The position numbers were made by a program, and so were the translations under genes. The notes below the pieces were generated by a model. The model saw nothing but the letters and a program-made list of their open reading frames with translations, did no database searches and had not been told where the DNA came from. Below, in pieces: positions 4,075-5,076 of a DNA stretch of 5,076 nt. This DNA comes from Bdellovibrionales bacterium (GTDB lineage Bacteria > Bdellovibrionota > UBA1018). Position 1 is the stretch's first letter, and each line of letters starts with the position of its first letter. The stretch spans positions 1-5,076 of the forward strand of contig JAGWZD010000175.1 of the NCBI GenBank assembly GCA_018968995.1. Direction: 5' to 3'.

Positions 4075-4961
4075 TGAAACCAAGATCTGTACTTATCGTT
4101 GGCGGAAGCGGATTCGTAGGAACACATCTCGCAATTCGATTGAGAGATGAATTAAAAGTGTTCACGACCGACTTCCGCCAACCTAAAAGAATAAGGGGAG
4201 TCACCTCCCTCGCGATGCCTCTCTTAAAGCCCGACGAAATTAAGAATACCGTCTTAATGACTCAAGCAGATGTGGTGGTCTATGCCGCTGGATCAGGTAG
4301 CTCAAAGAGCTCTCAGGAAATCGAAGCCATCAACAGCTCGGGGGCATTATCAGTTCTTGCCGCAGCATCCCTGTTGGGCTCAAAATTCATCTACCTTTCA
4401 AGCGCTCAGGTCTTCGACGGAGCCAAAGGAGGATATCGAGAAGTAGATGCTCCTGTCCCAGCGGATGATCTTGGCAAAGCTAAACTGGCGGCAGAAAATG
4501 GAATACGAACCCGAGGGCTCAACTACCTCATTTTGCGTTCTTCTCCGGTGTACGGCCTTGGTCCCGCATCAAAGCCATCGATCACAGACCGTGTTCTTAG
4601 TGATCTCTGCTTAGGTAACCCCGTGGAGCTCGACGACCGCGAGGTTCACTCCTTTGCACCGGTTGAAAGTCTCGTCGAATTTATCGCCCGCTCCTGCGTT
4701 ACCGAGGGGGCTCGCGGTATTCTTCATCATGGCGGAGGAGAGCCGTGTACCCTACTAGAATTAGGTCGACAGTTAGCTCAAAGATTTAAATTGTCTCCCT
4801 CACTACTGAGGCCAAAAAAATCGGATGGCTCAGGCGATCCAGGAAAACGCGACTTAACCCTGAATAGCTCTGTCGCGGCCGACTTACTAAAGATGCAACC
4901 CTTGCTCTTGGAGCAAGGTTTTAATCTGCTCGAGAAGCAATTGTTGACTGCCCGATCGTGA
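4074..4961 (+). CDS. Extended-SDR protein, RmlD/NAD-dependent epimerase-like, catalytic Tyr not seen
   Basis: It is 295 residues long, a usual length for RmlD-like reductases and nucleotide-sugar epimerases. The Rossmann dinucleotide loop is G10-G-S-G13-F-V-G16 in VLIVGGSGFVGTHLA, with an acidic D33 after beta 2 favouring NAD. Other family landmarks are VVYAAG (68-73), YLSSAQVFDG (107-116, the place of STDYVFDG in RmlD), LRSSPVYGLGP (154-164) and SFAPVESLVEFI (193-204). At the YxxxK site the sequence reads L133-G-K-A-K137: the lysine is kept but the catalytic tyrosine is leucine. Either the chemistry is lost and the protein is regulatory or structural, or it uses another residue. The family commonly makes deoxysugars, and neighbours of flagellins often serve flagellin glycosylation, so a link to flagellin modification is plausible but inferred. 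The ATG overlaps the flagellin stop (TAATG), and no Shine-Dalgarno precedes it, so translation probably depends on ribosomes finishing flagellin 3. Confidence 0.85.
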   Translation: MKPRSVLIVGGSGFVGTHLAIRLRDELKVFTTDFRQPKRIRGVTSLAMPLLKPDEIKNTVLMTQADVVVYAAGSGSSKSSQEIEAINSSGALSVLAAASLLGSKFIYLSSAQVFDGAKGGYREVDAPVPADDLGKAKLAAENGIRTRGLNYLILRSSPVYGLGPASKPSITDRVLSDLCLGNPVELDDREVHSFAPVESLVEFIARSCVTEGARGILHHGGGEPCTLLELGRQLAQRFKLSPSLLRPKKSDGSGDPGKRDLTLNSSVAADLLKMQPLLLEQGFNLLEKQLLTARS

Positions 4962-5076
4962 TTTTTTTAAGTCGCGAGTCGCTCGAACGAACTCTGTAAA
5001 ATAAAAGCGCGCCACCTGTGCAGGCTGTACTTTTTCACCCTGATACACCCAAGTCACATCACCGAAGGGGCCAACT
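4887..5076 (-). CDS. Unidentified protein, C-terminal part (rest beyond right edge)
   Basis: A minus-strand frame is open from the right edge for 62 residues to a TAG at 4887-4889; the other two minus frames close within the first 25 bases from the edge. The part outside the SDR gene reads VGPFGDVTWVYQGEKV, then ARFYFTEFVRATRDLKK. It has aromatic-rich, protein-like composition and many G-starting codons, as real genes do. The tail continues as a Gln/Leu-rich helix, QQLLLEQIKTLLQEQGLHL. The last 75 bases run antisense to the 3' end of the SDR gene, an unusually long tail-to-tail overlap, so either the true end differs or both genes really overlap. The family is not recognised; no motif names a function. 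Confidence 0.5.
   Translation of the reverse strand, partial: VGPFGDVTWVYQGEKVQPAQVARFYFTEFVRATRDLKKSRSGSQQLLLEQIKTLLQEQGLHL

Noticed and set aside
4937..4968. Intrinsic terminator after the SDR gene at the T7 run (4962-4968)
   Set aside because: No stem of useful length precedes the run, and it is also read as Lys codons on the minus strand.
1..5076. CRISPR array, tRNA, insertion sequence or phage genes
   Set aside because: No regularly spaced repeats, cloverleaf, transposase or phage-like proteins were seen on either strand.

Overview
The window is a flagellin cluster from a Gram-negative bacterium, most likely of the Bdellovibrionota or a related former deltaproteobacterial lineage. That placement is an inference. 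It rests on the short (about 277-281 residue) flagellins beginning MGLRINTN, their very small central region and their tandem duplication; no rRNA or marker gene is present to confirm it.

Layout, left to right. (1) A GNAT-family acetyltransferase on the minus strand runs off the left edge. (2) It is divergent, across only 49 bases, from a 96-residue small protein on the plus strand. That protein resembles a RAMA-type domain and sits behind a good sigma-28-like -10 element. (3) A strong intrinsic terminator at 835-880 closes that gene. (4) Three flagellin genes follow in tandem on the plus strand (1004-1849, 2174-3007, 3241-4074), each with its own structured leader. (5) An extended-SDR (RmlD/epimerase-like) gene starts inside the stop codon of the third flagellin and has no Shine-Dalgarno of its own, so it is probably translationally coupled to it. 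(6) A minus-strand reading frame enters from the right edge and converges on the SDR gene, overlapping its last 75 bases.

The second and third flagellins are about 80% identical in protein (hand count of about 50 differences in 277, no gaps), yet their synonymous positions are strongly diverged. The first flagellin is more distant, and its 3' part has a very different third-position GC.

The most interesting non-coding signal is in the leaders. The first flagellin leader folds by eye into a chain of short hairpins whose loops read AGGA, AGGA, GAAA and AUGGAG; the last holds the Shine-Dalgarno. The other two leaders also carry short hairpins with GGA in the loop. This is the expected appearance of a CsrA (RsmA) target, and flagellin mRNAs are known CsrA targets in Bacillus, Campylobacter and Borrelia. 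The second and third leaders additionally carry a 4-5 codon mini-ORF that has its own Shine-Dalgarno and ends on the flagellin's Shine-Dalgarno.

Taken together, the window looks like a sigma-28-dependent, post-transcriptionally controlled flagellin locus. It carries a flagellin-coupled SDR protein that has lost the usual catalytic tyrosine, and a small possible DNA- or nucleotide-associated protein in front.
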